Below are positions 1 through 9,935 of a DNA stretch of 64,000 bases, in pieces. The notes under the pieces were generated by a model that saw nothing but the letters and a program-made list of their open reading frames with translations, was not told the origin of the DNA and did no database searches. The DNA is from Beijerinckiaceae bacterium (lineage in GTDB: Bacteria; Pseudomonadota; Alphaproteobacteria; Rhizobiales; Beijerinckiaceae). Where the stretch lies: the NCBI GenBank assembly GCA_021324915.1, contig JAJPIC010000016.1, forward strand, positions 36,115 to 100,114, given 5' to 3'. The stretch's first letter is position 1. Every line of letters starts with the position of its first letter. The translations under genes and the position numbers were made by a program.

Positions 1-1
1 C

Positions 2-853
2 GCCAAAAGCGAATTTTTGATGGCCGCGGCGGGCCCGGCCGCGAGCTTCGTGCTGAGCGCGGTCTTCTTTCTCCTGCTTTGGCTCGGCGAAGCGTGGAGA
101 GTTCCAGCTGCGCTGAAAGGCACCCTCTGGTATCTCGGCTTCATCAACTCGTTGCTCGCGAGCTTCAACCTCGTTCCCGCCTTCCCGCTCGACGGCGGAC
201 GCATGTTGCGCGCGGCGCTCTGGCAATGGCGCAAGGATCTCCTCTGGGCGACGCGGATCGCGTCGCGCGCCGGCGATCTTTTCGGAATTCTGCTCATCGT
301 GCTCGGCGCGTTCAGCATCATCACCGGCCATTTCGTCAGCGGCATGTGGCGTTTCTTGATCGGCATGTTCCTGCGGGGCGCCGCCTCGGCGAGCTATCAG
401 CAAGTCGTCGCGCGCACCACGCTCGAAGGCATGCCTGTGTCGCGCGTGATGACGCCCCAGCCGATTTCCGTTTCGCCGGACCTCACGCTCGATTCATTCA
501 TCGAGGATTACGTTTATCGCTATCATCATCGCTCGTTTCCGGTGACGACCGACGGAACGCTCATCGGCTCGGTCGGGACCGAACAGGTGGCGCAGATCGA
601 CCGCGCCGATTGGACGGCGACCAAGGTCGGGCAGATCATGATCCGCCATGAACGCGAGGATCAGGTTGCGCCCGGTTCCGACGCGCTCGCCGCGCTCGCG
701 CAGATGCAGCGCACCGGAAAGAGCCGGCTTTGGGTAGTCGAACAGAATAAGCTCGTCGGCATATTGTCGCTGCGCGACGTCATGCAGCTGCTCTCGACGA
801 AATTGCAGCTCGAGCAAAGCCAGCATGCCGCGGCGCCAACCGCCAAGCCCTGA
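2..853 (+). CDS. Site-2 protease family protein with CBS domains (5' partial)
   Basis: The gene is cut by the window start, since the frame is open from base 2. It encodes the C-terminal part of an M50 (site-2 protease type) membrane metallopeptidase. The visible part begins in a membrane segment, then carries the family motif NLVPAFPLDGGR (bases about 167-202), whose Asp is the second-part zinc ligand; the HEXXH half must lie upstream. After two more hydrophobic stretches come two CBS domains (about bases 430-600 and 630-800), which in this subfamily bind adenine nucleotides and modulate the protease. Such enzymes cleave membrane-embedded substrates, but no substrate can be inferred here. 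The stop overlaps the next gene by 29 bases, suggesting co-transcription. Confidence 0.88.
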   Translation, partial: AKSEFLMAAAGPAASFVLSAVFFLLLWLGEAWRVPAALKGTLWYLGFINSLLASFNLVPAFPLDGGRMLRAALWQWRKDLLWATRIASRAGDLFGILLIVLGAFSIITGHFVSGMWRFLIGMFLRGAASASYQQVVARTTLEGMPVSRVMTPQPISVSPDLTLDSFIEDYVYRYHHRSFPVTTDGTLIGSVGTEQVAQIDRADWTATKVGQIMIRHEREDQVAPGSDALAALAQMQRTGKSRLWVVEQNKLVGILSLRDVMQLLSTKLQLEQSQHAAAPTAKP

Positions 854-1328
854 TTTGCGGCTCGCGCGCCTGATCTCGGGCGGGCAGACCGGCGCCGATC
901 AAGGCGCGCTCGCGGCAGCCCGCGAACTCGGCCTGCCGACCGGCGGCTTCATGCCGCAGGGTTTTGCGACCGAAGACGGCCCGCGGCCGGATTTTGCTTT
1001 GCTCTACGGAATGCGCGAACATCGCGAGCCCGGCGCCGCGCCGCGGACGCAGGCCAATGTCTGCCAATCCGATGCCACGCTGATCATCGGCGACATTGCC
1101 GGCGGGAGCCGCGCGACGCACGAATTCTGCGCGAGCCACGCCAAGCCCTGCTTTGTGGTCGCCTGGCGCCCAGGCGATCGGGTCCCGCTTCACGCCATGG
1201 CGGATTTTCGCGCCTGGCTCGCCGGGCATCAGATCCGTGTCCTCAATGTTGCCGGCGATCGCGAGAGCCAGGCGCCGGGGATTTACGAAGCAGTGCGGGC
1301 GTTTCTATTGGCGTGTTTTGGCGGATAG
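825..1328 (+). CDS. Putative molybdenum carrier / SLOG-family (YpsA-like) protein
   Basis: A 167-residue protein whose N-terminal ISGGQTGADQGAL and central IIGDIAGGSRATHEF match the Rossmann-like putative molybdenum carrier family (PF12694), related to the SLOG nucleotide-binding proteins, DprA and YpsA. Glycine-rich loops at about residues 18-24 and 90-97 fit nucleotide or ligand binding. The molybdenum link is inherited from the family name; no molybdenum cofactor gene is visible nearby. The ATG lies 29 bases inside the upstream protease gene, so the two are probably co-transcribed. The protein is soluble, without signal peptide or membrane segment. The biochemical role is unknown. Confidence 0.8.
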   Translation: MPRRQPPSPDLRLARLISGGQTGADQGALAAARELGLPTGGFMPQGFATEDGPRPDFALLYGMREHREPGAAPRTQANVCQSDATLIIGDIAGGSRATHEFCASHAKPCFVVAWRPGDRVPLHAMADFRAWLAGHQIRVLNVAGDRESQAPGIYEAVRAFLLACFGG

Positions 1329-1370
1329 CGTGAATGGATAGCCTCCCTGCGAAGAGCAGACCGACGAGCG

Positions 1371-1420
1371 CCCGCTTTCCCGGACAGCGCGTGAGCGCCG
1401 ATCCGGGATCCTGGGGCAGC
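1371..1420. repeat. GC-rich intergenic repeat, copy 1
   Basis: A short module beginning CCCGCTTTCCCGGAC and ending with GATCCGGGATCC and GGGGCAGC, lying between the SLOG gene and glmS. The same two blocks in the same order and orientation recur at 61966-62027. It resembles the dispersed REP-like elements common in rhizobial and Beijerinckiaceae intergenic regions. Confidence 0.6.
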
Positions 1421-1487
1421 GCATATCCACTGGATTTGCGGGCTATCCGGCGAAGCGATCGTCTGAAGGGCCTCGCAACGACGAGAC

Positions 1488-3323
<1,836 letters not shown>

Positions 3324-3353
3324 GGTCCTTCAGTTCCGCCGGCAGCGAGCCGG

Positions 3354-4697
3354 CTATTTTCGATGCTTGTTGCGGAAGGCTTTAGCCCAAAATGGTTTCT
3401 CGATCTGCCTCTCGCGCGCCAGGGCGAGCGCATCCGGCGCGACGTCCTTTGTGATGACCGAACCCGTGCCAATATAGGCGCCCTCGCCGATCGTGACAGG
3501 CGCGACCAGGGCCGAATTTACGCCGATGAAGACGCCTTCCCCGACCGTCGTGCGAAATTTGGTGAATCCGTCGTAATTGCAGGTGATGGCGCCCGCGCCG
3601 ATATTGGTGCGCGCCCCGATTGTCGCGTCGCCGATATAGGCGAGATGATTGGCTTTGACGCCTTCGCCCAGCATCGAGGCCTTCACCTCGACGAAATTGC
3701 CGATATGCACGTCCTTGCCGAGCACGGCGCCGGGCCGCAACCGCGCGAAGGGACCGACGATTGCTCCGGGGCCGATCTCGGCCCCGACGAGATGCGAGAA
3801 GCCGCGAATTGTCGCGCCCTCCCCGACCTTGACGCCGGGTCCGAAGAAGACGTCCGGCTCGACCATCACGTCGCGCCCGAATTCGGTATCGAAAGAGAGA
3901 TGGACGCGCTCGGGCGCAAGAAAGGTGGCGCCTCTCTCCATCGCCTTGCGCCGCAGCCGCCCTTGAAGGACGGCTTCTGCCGCAGCAAGCTGGCTGCGGT
4001 CGTTGATGCCGAGGACTTCTTCTTCCGGCGCACGGACGACCGCGACTTTCAGCCCCCGCTGGCGCGCGAGCGCCACAGCGTCCGTCAGGTAATATTCGCC
4101 CTGCGCATTGGCCCGGCCGATCGATTCGAGTAGCCCCAGACATTTCTCGCCCGCAATCGCCATCAGGCCGCCGTTGCAGAGCGTCAGATGGCGTTCGGTC
4201 TCATTGAGATCCTTATCCTCGCGGATACCGGCAAGCTCTTGATCTTGAAAGATCAAACGCCCATAGCCCCTGGGGTCGGCGGCTTCGAACCCGAGGACGG
4301 ATATTGCGCAGGAAGGCTCGCCGAGAGGACCGCGCAGCCTGGCAAAGCTCTCCGGCTCGACGAGCGGCGTATCGGCGAAGGCGACGAGAATATCCTCGAA
4401 ACCTTCCTCTATGGCCCCCTTGGCCGCAAGCACCGCATGCGCAGTGCCGAGCGGCTCGGCCTGGATGAAAATCTGCGCGGAAGGTGCCACGCGCTTGGCT
4501 TCCGCGACGACTTTCTCTTGGCCGGGAGCCGTTACGATCGCCAAGCGTTCGGCGCCCGCCGACGTAACGGCGGCGAGCACATGGGCCAGCATCGAACGGC
4601 CGGCGAGCTCGTGCAAAACTTTTGGCAGGTGCGAGCGCATGCGCTTGCCCTCGCCGGCGGCAAGCACGATCGCGAGGCAGCGGCGTGGAGCTGTCAT
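3354..4697 (-). CDS. glmU: Bifunctional GlmU: GlcN-1-P acetyltransferase / GlcNAc-1-P uridyltransferase
   Basis: About 447 residues when started at the ATG giving MTAPRRCLAIVLAAGEGKRM; an in-frame ATG 36 bases upstream (4733) would add 12 residues. The N-terminal half is a pyrophosphorylase (LAAGEGKRM nucleotide loop at about 10-18 and PKVLHELAG). The C-terminal half is a left-handed beta-helix of hexapeptide repeats with acetyltransferase residues in NIGAGAITCNYDG. It makes UDP-GlcNAc for peptidoglycan and lipid A in the cytosol. It is first in the glmU-glmS operon. The start is preceded by GGAGG at unusually short spacing, so the start choice is moderately sure; the function is not in doubt. 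Confidence 0.97.
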   Translation of the reverse strand: MTAPRRCLAIVLAAGEGKRMRSHLPKVLHELAGRSMLAHVLAAVTSAGAERLAIVTAPGQEKVVAEAKRVAPSAQIFIQAEPLGTAHAVLAAKGAIEEGFEDILVAFADTPLVEPESFARLRGPLGEPSCAISVLGFEAADPRGYGRLIFQDQELAGIREDKDLNETERHLTLCNGGLMAIAGEKCLGLLESIGRANAQGEYYLTDAVALARQRGLKVAVVRAPEEEVLGINDRSQLAAAEAVLQGRLRRKAMERGATFLAPERVHLSFDTEFGRDVMVEPDVFFGPGVKVGEGATIRGFSHLVGAEIGPGAIVGPFARLRPGAVLGKDVHIGNFVEVKASMLGEGVKANHLAYIGDATIGARTNIGAGAITCNYDGFTKFRTTVGEGVFIGVNSALVAPVTIGEGAYIGTGSVITKDVAPDALALARERQIEKPFWAKAFRNKHRK

Positions 4698-4913
4698 GGC
4701 CTCCGCCGCGCCCCGACGCACGTGATTTTGCATCGCACCAAAGAAGCGGCGGAACAGGACAAGGCGCTTGGCCTACAGCTCGCTAAATCGCTCATGAATC
4801 GGAAGGCGATTACCATATCGCTTTGAAAATGCCATCTCGCAGCCGCGATAATTCCGATATACACAGACCTACCGTCTATTCCAATCAATGGCCCGCATCG
4901 GGGCCTCGAGTTC

Positions 4914-6485
4914 ATGTTCGAGCGTCGGGATGTATTGAAAATAGGTCTCGGCAGCCTTGCCGCCGGGATTCTCTGGCCGCCGGAGGGTGCGGTCTTGGCG
5001 CAATCGGCTCCCTCCGGGCAACCTGCCGCTCCCGCCGGATTTGCCTTCGGAAATCCGACGCCTTTCCAAGCAAATGTCGTGAAGGATGCCGCCCGCGCCC
5101 TGGCGAAAAGCGCATTCAAACCCGTTTCGGCGGATCTTCCGGCTTCCTTTCGCAATCTCAGCTATGACCAATATGTCGCCATCCGCGGCAAGCCGGGAAC
5201 CGCGCTTTGGATCAATCAAAAATTCGGCTTCGCGCTGGAGCCGCTGCATCGCGGATTCATCTTTTCTTCCCCGGTCGAGATCAACATCGTCACGCAAGGC
5301 CAAGCGCGCCACCTGATCTACGACCCTTCCCTTTACGATTTCGGCAAGCTCGCCGTGCGCGGAGACATCGGCGACATCGGCTTTTCCGGATTTCGCGTGC
5401 TAACGCCGCAAGATGGCAAAGGTTTTGCAGAGATCGCCACATTTCAGGGCGCGAGCTTCTTTCGTGCCGTAGCTGAGGGACAAAATCCCGGCACCATGGC
5501 GCGCGCGCTCTCGATCAAGACCGCCGACCCCCACGGCGAAGAATTCCCGATGATCCGCAGCTATTGGATCGAGCAGCCGACGCTCGCCGACGACATGCTC
5601 GTCATTCATGCGCTGATCGATTCGGAAAGTGTGAGCGGCGCCTATCGCTTCACGCTGCGCCCGGGCGAGGCGACGATCATCGATACGGAATGCACCCTCT
5701 ATCCGCGCGTCAATGTCGATAATTTCGGCCTTGCGACCATGAGCGCGACCGTTGTCTCCGATGCGATCGATCACCGCCGCCCGGACGACACACGCCCCAT
5801 CATCGCCGAGATCGGCGGCATTCAAATGTCGACCGGGAAGGGCGAATGGATCTGGCGTCCGGCCTCCAACCGAGACACTTTGCAGATCTCGACCTTTGTC
5901 GACGAACATCCGCGCGGCTTTGGTTTTCTCCAGCGCGACCGCAGGTTCGATCGCTACCAGGACGACGATCAGCATTGGGAATTGCGCCCTTCGCTTTGGA
6001 TCGAACCGATCGGCGACTGGAGCGCGGGCGGGGTCCAGCTCATCGAGATTCCGAGCGAGTCCGAGACGAACGACAACATCATTGCCTATTGGCGGCCGCA
6101 ACAGGCGCTGATCGCCGGCAATGAAACCTCTTTTGCCTATCGGCAATTCTGGTGTTGGGAGCCGCCCGACCGGCCGCCGCTCGCGATCGTCACCGATACG
6201 CGTTCCGGCCACGGTTCAGGCGGACACCGCCGCCGCTTTCTCGTCGAGTTTACGGGCGATCGTTTGGGGGACGTTCATGAAAGCCAGTCTATCAAGGCGG
6301 TGCTGAGCGCATCGCCCGGCACGATCATATCGACACGGCAGTTCCCGATGCCCAATGCAAAGGTTTATCGTGTCTTGTTCGAGCTCGATCCCGGCAACGA
6401 AGCCTATTCCGAAATGCGCCTCGTTCTCGAGGCGGCCGATGGCAAACCTTTGAGCGAAACTTGGCTGTACAGATGGACACGCTAG
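4914..6485 (+). CDS. Periplasmic glucan biosynthesis protein OpgG/OpgD (MdoG family), Tat-type signal
   Basis: A 523-residue exported protein of the MdoG/MdoD family, needed for making osmoregulated periplasmic glucans. The N-terminus MFERRDVLKIGLGSL carries a twin-arginine motif followed by a hydrophobic stretch and AVLAQ cleavage site, a Tat signal as in OpgD rather than the Sec signal of E. coli OpgG. The mature part has the family's beta-sandwich sequence, for example FGFALEPLHRGFIF and RPSLWIEPIGDW. The next gene is the glucosyltransferase opgH, overlapping by about 13 bases from its ATG, so the two are translated together. Whether this protein plays the G or D role cannot be told; a single homologue paired with opgH suggests it serves as the main periplasmic partner. 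Confidence 0.93.
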   Translation: MFERRDVLKIGLGSLAAGILWPPEGAVLAQSAPSGQPAAPAGFAFGNPTPFQANVVKDAARALAKSAFKPVSADLPASFRNLSYDQYVAIRGKPGTALWINQKFGFALEPLHRGFIFSSPVEINIVTQGQARHLIYDPSLYDFGKLAVRGDIGDIGFSGFRVLTPQDGKGFAEIATFQGASFFRAVAEGQNPGTMARALSIKTADPHGEEFPMIRSYWIEQPTLADDMLVIHALIDSESVSGAYRFTLRPGEATIIDTECTLYPRVNVDNFGLATMSATVVSDAIDHRRPDDTRPIIAEIGGIQMSTGKGEWIWRPASNRDTLQISTFVDEHPRGFGFLQRDRRFDRYQDDDQHWELRPSLWIEPIGDWSAGGVQLIEIPSESETNDNIIAYWRPQQALIAGNETSFAYRQFWCWEPPDRPPLAIVTDTRSGHGSGGHRRRFLVEFTGDRLGDVHESQSIKAVLSASPGTIISTRQFPMPNAKVYRVLFELDPGNEAYSEMRLVLEAADGKPLSETWLYRWTR

Positions 6486-8674
6486 GCAATCCTTGGCCGC
6501 CGGAAGGCGCCGGCAGGTCCGAGCAGCGACTGGCGGCCCTCGCCGAATTTGGGCCGCCGATGCCGCCCGAAGCCGCGCTTTCCATGCCGGTCCAACAGCT
6601 CTTCGACTTCGATCCGGTCAACGAGCGAGCGCGCAAGCCGCCTCGGCCAGGCTTCTGGTGTCAAATTTCCCGCCTCGTGGTCTTTGGCGGCGGACTGGCG
6701 CTGACCGCTTATGGCGCGCATGAAATGTACGAGGTCGTCGCAATCGGCGGCGTGACGCTGCTCGAATGGATTCTCGTCGCGCTCTTCGTCGCCAATTTCT
6801 CCTGGATCGCGGTCGCCTTCACGAACGCCTGCGTCGGCTTCCTGCGGCTGCTTTTCGCTCCGCCGAAGCCGCCCGTCGTTCCCGCCCTGTTGAAAGAGCG
6901 CACGGCAATCGTGATGCCGATCTACAACGAGGCGCCGGAGCGCGTATTTGCCGCCTTCGAGGCCATGTTCGAGGAAGTCGCGGCGACGGGCTACGGCGCC
7001 GCCTTCGACTGGTTTCTGCTCTCCGATACAACCAATCCGGAGATCTTCATCGAGGAAGAGCACGCCTATCTGGCGCTGCGCCGACGGCTCGGCCCCCGCG
7101 TTTACTACCGGCATCGCCCGAAAAATAATGCACGCAAGTCCGGCAATATCGCCGATTTCGTCAGCCGCTGGGGCGGCCATTACGCCCATTTCGTCGTGCT
7201 CGATGCCGACAGCGTGATGACCGGCCAAGCGATCGTAGGTCTCGCAGCGGCGATGGAAGCCGATCCCAGCGCCGGCATCATCCAGACCTTGCCGGCGATC
7301 ATCAATCGCAACACGCTTTTTGCTCGCGTGCAGCAATTTGCCGCGCGGATCTACGGACCGGTGATCGCCGCCGGACTCTCCGCCTGGACGGGGCCCGACG
7401 GCAATTATTGGGGCCATAACGCAATCATCCGGACCGAGGCCTTCGCCGCGCATTGCGGTCTGCCGATGCTGAAGGGCCGTCCGCCCTTCGGCGGGCATAT
7501 CCTGAGCCACGACTTCGTCGAAGCCGCACTGATGCGGCGCGCCGGCTATGCCGTCTACAGCCTGCTCGGCATTTCCGGCAGCTATGAAGAAAGCCCGCCC
7601 TCGCTGATCGACCTCTCGGCCCGCGACCGCAGATGGTGCCAAGGCAATCTCCAGCACACACGCATTCTGCCGGCCATGGGCCTGCATTGGAGCTCGCGTC
7701 AGCACATGATCACCGGCATCATGGGCTATCTCGCCTCGCCGCTCTGGATGCTGCAGATCTTCGTCGGCATCCTGCTCGTTCTGCAGGCGAGCTATATCAA
7801 GCCGGAATATTTTCCGAATGGCTTCGCCCTGTTTCCGGCCTGGCCGCGCTTCGATGCCGAGCGATCGCTCAATCTTTTCGCCCTAACGATGGCGATTCTC
7901 CTCGCGCCCAAGCTCTTCGGCCTCGTCCTCGCGCTGGTCCGCGGCTCCGTCCGGCGCGGCTGCGGGGGAGCGTTCCGGCTCGTGATCTCAACCCTGTTCG
8001 AGACGATCATGACGGCTCTCTTGGCACCGATCATGATGCTCATCCAGACAGGGCACGTCGTGCATTTCCTCTTCGGCTTCGATACCGGCTGGAATCCGCA
8101 GCGGCGCGACGACGGCTCCGTTCCGATCAAGGCGATCGTGCGCCGTCATAGGTCGCATGTCGCGATGGGCGTCCTCATGTTGGTTGCGGGTCTTTTGATT
8201 TCGCCTTCGCTCGTCGGCTGGATGTCACCGACGATTCTCGGTCTCGTCCTGGCGATCCCGCTCTCCTGGGCAACGGCGCAATTGTCCTACGGGATCTACC
8301 TGCGCCGGTCCGGCATCCTTGGCACGCCCGAGGAAAAAGCGCGCCCGGCGGTCATGCGTCGCGCCGACGATCTCAGCAAGGATCTCGCCCCGCAAGTTGC
8401 CGAAGCCGATGGGTTGCGCAGCCTCTATGACGATCCCGCGTTCCGCGCCGTTCATCTCGCAATGCTGCCGGGGCGCCTGCGCAAGCGCGGCGAGGTCTCC
8501 GCCGATTGGGCGCTCGCGGAAGTGAAGCTCAAAGAAGCCCATTCCATCGACGAGGCGATGGAATGGCTCACACCCGTCCAGCGCATGACCGTGATGCTCG
8601 ATGCCGATCTCATTGCCCTGCTGGTTGCCATACCGAGAAGCCCGATCGTGCCGATCGGCACCGCGGCGGCTTGA
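6473..8674 (+). CDS. opgH: Glucans biosynthesis glucosyltransferase OpgH (MdoH)
   Basis: About 733 residues from the ATG at 6473 (a TTG at 6461 would add four). It is an inner-membrane family 2 glycosyltransferase that polymerises and exports beta-glucan from UDP-glucose. Two membrane segments (about 65-130) precede the catalytic domain, which has the VLDADS metal-binding motif near residue 243 and the acceptor/RRW motif (RDRRWCQGN) near 386. Several membrane helices follow. It is shorter than E. coli OpgH (847 residues), mainly at the N-terminus. The start lies inside the end of opgG/D, so the pair forms one transcription unit. Glucan synthesis here is likely osmotically controlled, as in other proteobacteria. 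Confidence 0.95.
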   Translation: MDTLGNPWPPEGAGRSEQRLAALAEFGPPMPPEAALSMPVQQLFDFDPVNERARKPPRPGFWCQISRLVVFGGGLALTAYGAHEMYEVVAIGGVTLLEWILVALFVANFSWIAVAFTNACVGFLRLLFAPPKPPVVPALLKERTAIVMPIYNEAPERVFAAFEAMFEEVAATGYGAAFDWFLLSDTTNPEIFIEEEHAYLALRRRLGPRVYYRHRPKNNARKSGNIADFVSRWGGHYAHFVVLDADSVMTGQAIVGLAAAMEADPSAGIIQTLPAIINRNTLFARVQQFAARIYGPVIAAGLSAWTGPDGNYWGHNAIIRTEAFAAHCGLPMLKGRPPFGGHILSHDFVEAALMRRAGYAVYSLLGISGSYEESPPSLIDLSARDRRWCQGNLQHTRILPAMGLHWSSRQHMITGIMGYLASPLWMLQIFVGILLVLQASYIKPEYFPNGFALFPAWPRFDAERSLNLFALTMAILLAPKLFGLVLALVRGSVRRGCGGAFRLVISTLFETIMTALLAPIMMLIQTGHVVHFLFGFDTGWNPQRRDDGSVPIKAIVRRHRSHVAMGVLMLVAGLLISPSLVGWMSPTILGLVLAIPLSWATAQLSYGIYLRRSGILGTPEEKARPAVMRRADDLSKDLAPQVAEADGLRSLYDDPAFRAVHLAMLPGRLRKRGEVSADWALAEVKLKEAHSIDEAMEWLTPVQRMTVMLDADLIALLVAIPRSPIVPIGTAAA

Positions 8675-8727
8675 ACCGGCGCAGTCACAACAGAGTTTTG
8701 AAGAATTCCAGATCTAGTCCTGCAATT

Positions 8728-8744
8728 CTTGGAAGCATTCTAAA
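8728..8744. promoter_or_regulatory. Candidate Irr/ICE-like iron box upstream of FTR1
   Basis: CTTGGAAGCATTCTAAA matches the ICE pattern TTAGAA-N3-TTCTAA at 11 of 12 arm positions (TTGGAA in the left arm). It lies 136 bases before the FTR1 start codon in the intergenic region after opgH. The position before an iron transporter supports a role in iron control; binding is inferred only. Confidence 0.5.
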
Positions 8745-8880
8745 TGCAGCGTGCGGCGCTTGAAGTATTGCATGCTCGCGTATAGTTCATCCACCAAGTG
8801 AAGCGCGCTATCCAGCGCTCGAACGTCCGCCAGCGATGGGATCGGCGATCCTCAGCGGCTTCTTAATCGAAAGGTGCGCT

Positions 8881-9714
8881 GTGATTGGTGCGCTCATCAT
8901 CGTTTTCCGTGAGGTCGTCGAGGCGGGTCTTGTCGTCGGCATCGTGCTTGCCGTGACGCAGGCAATTCCGCAGCGCCTGCGGTACATTTCTGGCGGCATC
9001 GCGGCAGGCGTCTGCGGCGCCGGCATTGTCGCAATGTTCACAGGCCTGATCGCCGAGGCTTTGGCCGGAACGGGCCAGGAGGTGTTCAACGCGGCGATCC
9101 TCGCAATCGCAGTCGTCATGCTGACGTGGCATAATGTCTGGATGGCGCGCCATGGCCGCGAGCTTACCGCCGAATTGCGCGAGATCGGCCGCGATGTTTC
9201 GAGCGGATCGAAGCCGCTCATCGCACTCGCCATCGTCGTTGCGGTTGCCGTGCTGAGGGAAGGCTCCGAGATCGTGCTCTTCCTCTATGGAATCATCATT
9301 TCCAGCGGCGCCAGCGGAGCCTCGATTTTCCTCGGCGGAATGCTCGGGCTGCTGCTCGGAGCCGGCGTGGCCTATCTCACCTTTCGAGGGCTCGTCGCGA
9401 TCCCGATGCGGCATTTATTCCGCGTCACCACTTTGCTGATCTCCTTCATCGCAGCGGGAATGGCGGTGCAGGCCGTTGCCTTCCTCGAACAAGCCAATCT
9501 CGCCACGGCGCTCGATCGCACCGTCTGGGACACCTCGTCAATTCTGCCGGATAGTGGAGTCATCGGACGTCTGCTGCACGTGCTGATGGGCTATACGGAC
9601 CAGCCGACCGAGCTGCAGCTCTTGGTTTACGTCGCCACGCTCGCGAGCATTTACGTCCTGATGAAGGTCTTTTCACCTCGGGCGCAGCCATTGCGGCAGG
9701 CGCCAGCCGCCTGA
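8881..9714 (+). CDS. FTR1-family iron permease
   Basis: A 277-residue integral membrane protein of the FTR1/EfeU family. I place the start at GTG 8881, preceded by GAAAGG at good spacing, giving MIGALIIVFREVVEAG; an upstream ATG at 8836 gives an unlikely leader. Two REXXE iron-binding motifs are present, REVVE (10-14) and REGSE (about 125-129), each within a membrane helix, as in the yeast Ftr1p and bacterial EfeU. About seven membrane segments are visible. Partners EfeO and EfeB, or a multicopper oxidase, are not adjacent, so the electron or oxidation partner is unknown. A candidate ICE-type iron box stands upstream. Confidence 0.92.
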   Translation: MIGALIIVFREVVEAGLVVGIVLAVTQAIPQRLRYISGGIAAGVCGAGIVAMFTGLIAEALAGTGQEVFNAAILAIAVVMLTWHNVWMARHGRELTAELREIGRDVSSGSKPLIALAIVVAVAVLREGSEIVLFLYGIIISSGASGASIFLGGMLGLLLGAGVAYLTFRGLVAIPMRHLFRVTTLLISFIAAGMAVQAVAFLEQANLATALDRTVWDTSSILPDSGVIGRLLHVLMGYTDQPTELQLLVYVATLASIYVLMKVFSPRAQPLRQAPAA

Positions 9715-9728
9715 GCCACGGGGCGGAC

Positions 9729-9752
9729 GGCTTAGGCATATTTTGCCAAGCC
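9729..9752 (+). terminator. Hairpin after FTR1, possible terminator
   Basis: GGCTT-A-GGCA, a five-base loop and TGCC-AAGCC form a nine-pair stem with one bulge, 14 bases after the FTR1 stop. There is no T-tract, so intrinsic termination is uncertain. Confidence 0.35.
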
Positions 9753-9935
9753 TTGCAATCTGGTTGATTCATTCCGATATCGAGGATAAACAGCGGCACG
9801 GACGCGATCCGAATCGTTTCGTGCGCGTTCCAACTCCCCTTCGGCGCATTGCATAGGCGCGAGCCGCTGGCCGGCCGGGAAATCGGAATGTGCCTTGGAG
9901 CACACCGCGATGCCGCGGCTCTTTCCAGGAATAAT

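Noticed and set aside
1329..1487. A glmS-type riboswitch/ribozyme downstream or upstream of glmS
   Set aside because: The glmU-glmS gap is 30 bases and the downstream gap holds a repeat. The ribozyme is known from Firmicutes, not this group, and no matching core is visible.
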